Below the pieces are notes generated by a model. The model was not told where the DNA came from and made no database searches. It worked only from the letters and a program-made list of their open reading frames with translations. From JABDLO01 sp041749255 (GTDB lineage: Bacteria; Bacteroidota; Bacteroidia; Chitinophagales; Saprospiraceae), in assembly GCA_041749255.1 (NCBI GenBank), contig JBGTBR010000091.1, forward strand, positions 95,610 to 159,609: a stretch of 64,000 nt of DNA, in the 5' to 3' direction. This document shows, in pieces, positions 62,042 to 64,000 of this stretch. How positions within the stretch are numbered: the first letter of the stretch is position 1; each line of letters starts with the position of its first letter. The translations under genes and the position numbers were made by a program.

Positions 62042-63928
62042 CTAACCAGAGGGAAAAGCCCTAATTTCGGGACTTCCGAGATTTTTGATTTTCACTTTGT
62101 GTACTACAGATTTTATTTTGGTAAATGGTCTATAGCCAATTTTTAAAGCTTTCTGCAATTTTTGTAGTTCCTGATCCGGAACTGAGCATTTACGCACTTT
62201 TATTTCCTCACCAGCTTTATTATATCCTATCGTTGTGATAATTTTCTGTGTATTCCCAATTCGAGTTATTTCTTTCCAACAGTGATGGATGCCATGTGAT
62301 TTTAGTTGACATCTTATTGTATTGACTAACCAATATCCTAGCAATCCTAAGTATAAATGGGCCACTGTTGATTCATCCTTTTTGTGGTATATGGGTCTCA
62401 GGTCAAGATCTGTTTTTAATGTGCGAAAGGTACTTTCTATTTCTCTGATGGTATTATATACATTCCATACGATGAGTTCATCTTTCATATCCATGGATGT
62501 TCGGACAAAATACCTGCCTAAATCTTCTTTGGATTCTTTTTCTTTTTTTTCGTTTTTTATCCAGCTCATTGCTGTCACTATTTCATTGTTTTGGTCATAT
62601 GTCAGTTTAATATCATAGCGACCTTGGACTGATGGATATTTTTGTTTGGCTCTTCCTATTCTTTGATTGACTTTGTCTATTTTTTTTATACCCCCCTTTT
62701 TACCAATTGATGTTTTGATTTTTTCTAACTCTTCTTCATACCTTGTTTCAAACTGGGTTTTCATCGACCTTTCCTTGACAGCTTTCATTTCGCTTGTCAC
62801 CTCTATACAATAGTCTGTATTTTCTTGTGTGAGGATCTTTCTTACTACAACTTCTTTTTTTGATTTTGTCTGTATTAGTAATGTCAATCTATTTTTATCA
62901 ATGGTATAGTTTTTTAGTTTTGTTCTATTTATGCATAGATAATGATATCCCTTTTTTCTTATCAGCCGTAGGTTTTCTACTGTAGATATACCTGCATCTA
63001 TCACTATGATAGGCTTTCTTTCTCCTACTGATTGATTTAGACTGTGCAGAATTTGTTCCATCCCTTTACAATCTGAAAAATTACCTTCATGGATGGATGA
63101 GTGTTTTATGAATCCGTATATATTAACTACAAGTGCTAATACGATTAACTTGCAGTCCTTGCGTTTTTCCTTACTTCTTCCAAACTTGGCAAGTTTACTG
63201 TTGCGCCTTTCTCCTTCAAAGTATGTATTTGTCAGGTCGTATAGCATTATCCTATCCTGGATGTCAAACAGTTCATTGGTTCTGATACTCAGATGGTGGT
63301 CTAATTGTTCTTTGATGGAGTGTAGCTTGAGTGCACTTTTATATAAGCGATCCTTGTTGATGCTCTCTAGTTCATAGCCGGTAAGTTCTGTAATAGCTGA
63401 GTTTTCTCTAATCCATCTTGCTGTGGCCAATTCCGATGCTGGATATACAGCTCGGCTTATCACTTGTGTTTGTGCTAATTTAATCTCTTCTTCACTAAAA
63501 TCATTGGCTTGTAGTATTTTGTCTATTCCTAATTGATGCCAAGTATTATAACACATCCATTCTGAACCTATTTCCCTAACATTATGATGTGTCATTATGT
63601 CTGCGTCTATCATCCGGCTATTCTTGTCGTATAGAGCCAGGTCTAAACGCTTACCATCAACTATTTTTTGCCACAACGCTGTAACCCATTTCTGTATCTT
63701 TGGATCTGTCAATGGAAAAAGACTCGTTTTCTTCTGATACATATCAGTCAAAGTGCGAGCAATATGATTGAGTTGATCTACTGTCAATTCATCATCAATA
63801 AATCCTACATTAAGGATTGTACGATGACATACTCTACCTGTAGTATTACGGTAACTCTCCACAAGCCTGAAATACTTGTCGTACTTTTTTGTTTCCGGAT
63901 TTACTCTTCCACTAAATTTGAAATACAT
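62042..63928 (-). CDS. IS1634-family transposase
   Basis: A 628-residue DDE transposase. Acidic triad candidates are the Asp in MLYDLTNTYFEG, the Asp in IIVIDAGIST and the Glu in IREIESTFRTLKTDLDL, which also has the Y-R-E-K signature of the IS4-like group. The N-terminal DNA-binding region is YFKFSGRVNPETKKYDKYFRLVESYR. The ATG at 63928 is preferred over the frame's upstream start, as it begins at MYFKFSG and lies directly after a strong promoter. It appears complete and probably active. Confidence 0.92.
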   Translation of the reverse strand: MYFKFSGRVNPETKKYDKYFRLVESYRNTTGRVCHRTILNVGFIDDELTVDQLNHIARTLTDMYQKKTSLFPLTDPKIQKWVTALWQKIVDGKRLDLALYDKNSRMIDADIMTHHNVREIGSEWMCYNTWHQLGIDKILQANDFSEEEIKLAQTQVISRAVYPASELATARWIRENSAITELTGYELESINKDRLYKSALKLHSIKEQLDHHLSIRTNELFDIQDRIMLYDLTNTYFEGERRNSKLAKFGRSKEKRKDCKLIVLALVVNIYGFIKHSSIHEGNFSDCKGMEQILHSLNQSVGERKPIIVIDAGISTVENLRLIRKKGYHYLCINRTKLKNYTIDKNRLTLLIQTKSKKEVVVRKILTQENTDYCIEVTSEMKAVKERSMKTQFETRYEEELEKIKTSIGKKGGIKKIDKVNQRIGRAKQKYPSVQGRYDIKLTYDQNNEIVTAMSWIKNEKKEKESKEDLGRYFVRTSMDMKDELIVWNVYNTIREIESTFRTLKTDLDLRPIYHKKDESTVAHLYLGLLGYWLVNTIRCQLKSHGIHHCWKEITRIGNTQKIITTIGYNKAGEEIKVRKCSVPDQELQKLQKALKIGYRPFTKIKSVVHKVKIKNLGSPEIRAFPSG

Positions 63929-63932
63929 GTAG

Positions 63933-63964
63933 CAAAGGTACAACATAGGAATCGACCCTGTCAA
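63933..63964 (-). promoter_or_regulatory. Transposase promoter (-33 TTG and -7 TACCTTTG) placed for leaderless mRNA
   Basis: The - strand has TTG (63964-63962), 21 nt, then TACCTTTG (63940-63933), then CTAC and ATG (63928). Both elements and spacing fit the Bacteroidota consensus. Transcription would start at or beside the A of the ATG. Confidence 0.6.
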
Positions 63965-64000
63965 CCCCCCTGTGTACTACAAAGCCAATTTTAAAAAATA

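Larger units (their letters stand above)
62042..64000 (-). mobile_element. IS1634-type insertion sequence (right end outside window)
   Basis: The element is defined by its 62042-63928 transposase and its promoter. The left boundary lies within about 50 nt of 62042 (the sequence 61980-62041 is not clearly host or element). The other end probably lies past 64000, so terminal inverted repeats and the target duplication could not be matched. It is immediately behind the murQ operon without disrupting it. Confidence 0.7.

Noticed and set aside
62098..63981. Identical 11-nt tgtgtactaca at 62098-62108 and 63971-63981 near both ends of the IS
   Set aside because: The copies are in direct orientation and the left one is inside the transposase gene, so they are neither terminal inverted repeats nor a clean target duplication; an 11-nt match in 2 kb is expected by chance about as often as not.

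Overview
The window is a 64 kb piece of an AT-rich Bacteroidota chromosome. The evidence is lineage-typical: families largely confined to that phylum (DUF4837, DUF2480), a type IX secretion gene (PorT) directly behind menaquinone UbiE, a secreted enzyme with a type IX C-terminal sorting domain, no strong Shine-Dalgarno sites, and several promoters with the TAnnTTTG -7 element. The order or family cannot be fixed from sequence reading alone. No rRNA, tRNA, CRISPR array or prophage was found. The window opens inside rny (RNase Y) and closes inside an IS1634-type insertion sequence.

Layout. 1-11.7 kb: core and housekeeping genes (rny, rhomboid protease, htpG, DUF4837 lipoprotein, an isolated MoxR ATPase, lytic transglycosylase, scpB-DUF2480, a DksA-like zinc-finger protein, a TIM-barrel isomerase). 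11.7-18 kb: an accessory block with a long imperfect inverted repeat, an outer-membrane barrel, a marR-S41 peptidase operon with a palindromic operator, an NTF2-like protein and a beta-lactamase-fold serine hydrolase. The two hydrolases carry the same C-terminal module. 18-24.2 kb: an envelope-stress-like island with a YtxH/holin-X-like operon, two paralogous AraC regulators, two tandem tiny Thivi_2564-type membrane proteins, a glycine-zipper OmpA lipoprotein and a cupin. Next to it lies an 0.8 kb field of short degenerate repeat words.

24-47.7 kb: metabolism and transport. This stretch holds a class V PLP enzyme, an S9 peptidase, OsmC, MetZ, a MazG-like pyrophosphohydrolase, a 2-oxoacid-type TRAP transporter split into convergent units, a TPR protein, gyrA, ubiE-porT, AcpH, feoAB, a fatty acid hydroxylase, CBS, outer-membrane and DM13-like proteins, GNAT and an SLC13 symporter. 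47.9-48.4 kb: a second field of the repeat words, sharing blocks in the same order with the first field 27 kb away. 48.4-62 kb: IscS-type cysteine desulfurase, a shortened methylmalonyl-CoA mutase-like protein with MeaB, an M23 peptidase, Bcp, thymidine kinase, a second rhomboid, a large modular PQQ-type sugar dehydrogenase and a transporter-murQ operon for cell-wall sugar recycling. 62-64 kb: the insertion sequence.

Genes are tightly packed, with 8-nt ATGRATAA stop/start overlaps in three operons and convergent pairs whose stop codons nearly or exactly abut. The best leads for something undescribed are the paired, ordered repeat-word fields, the AraC regulators with an HMA-like N-terminus that has lost one metal cysteine, the C-terminal module shared by unrelated hydrolases, and promoter geometry that predicts leaderless mRNAs.
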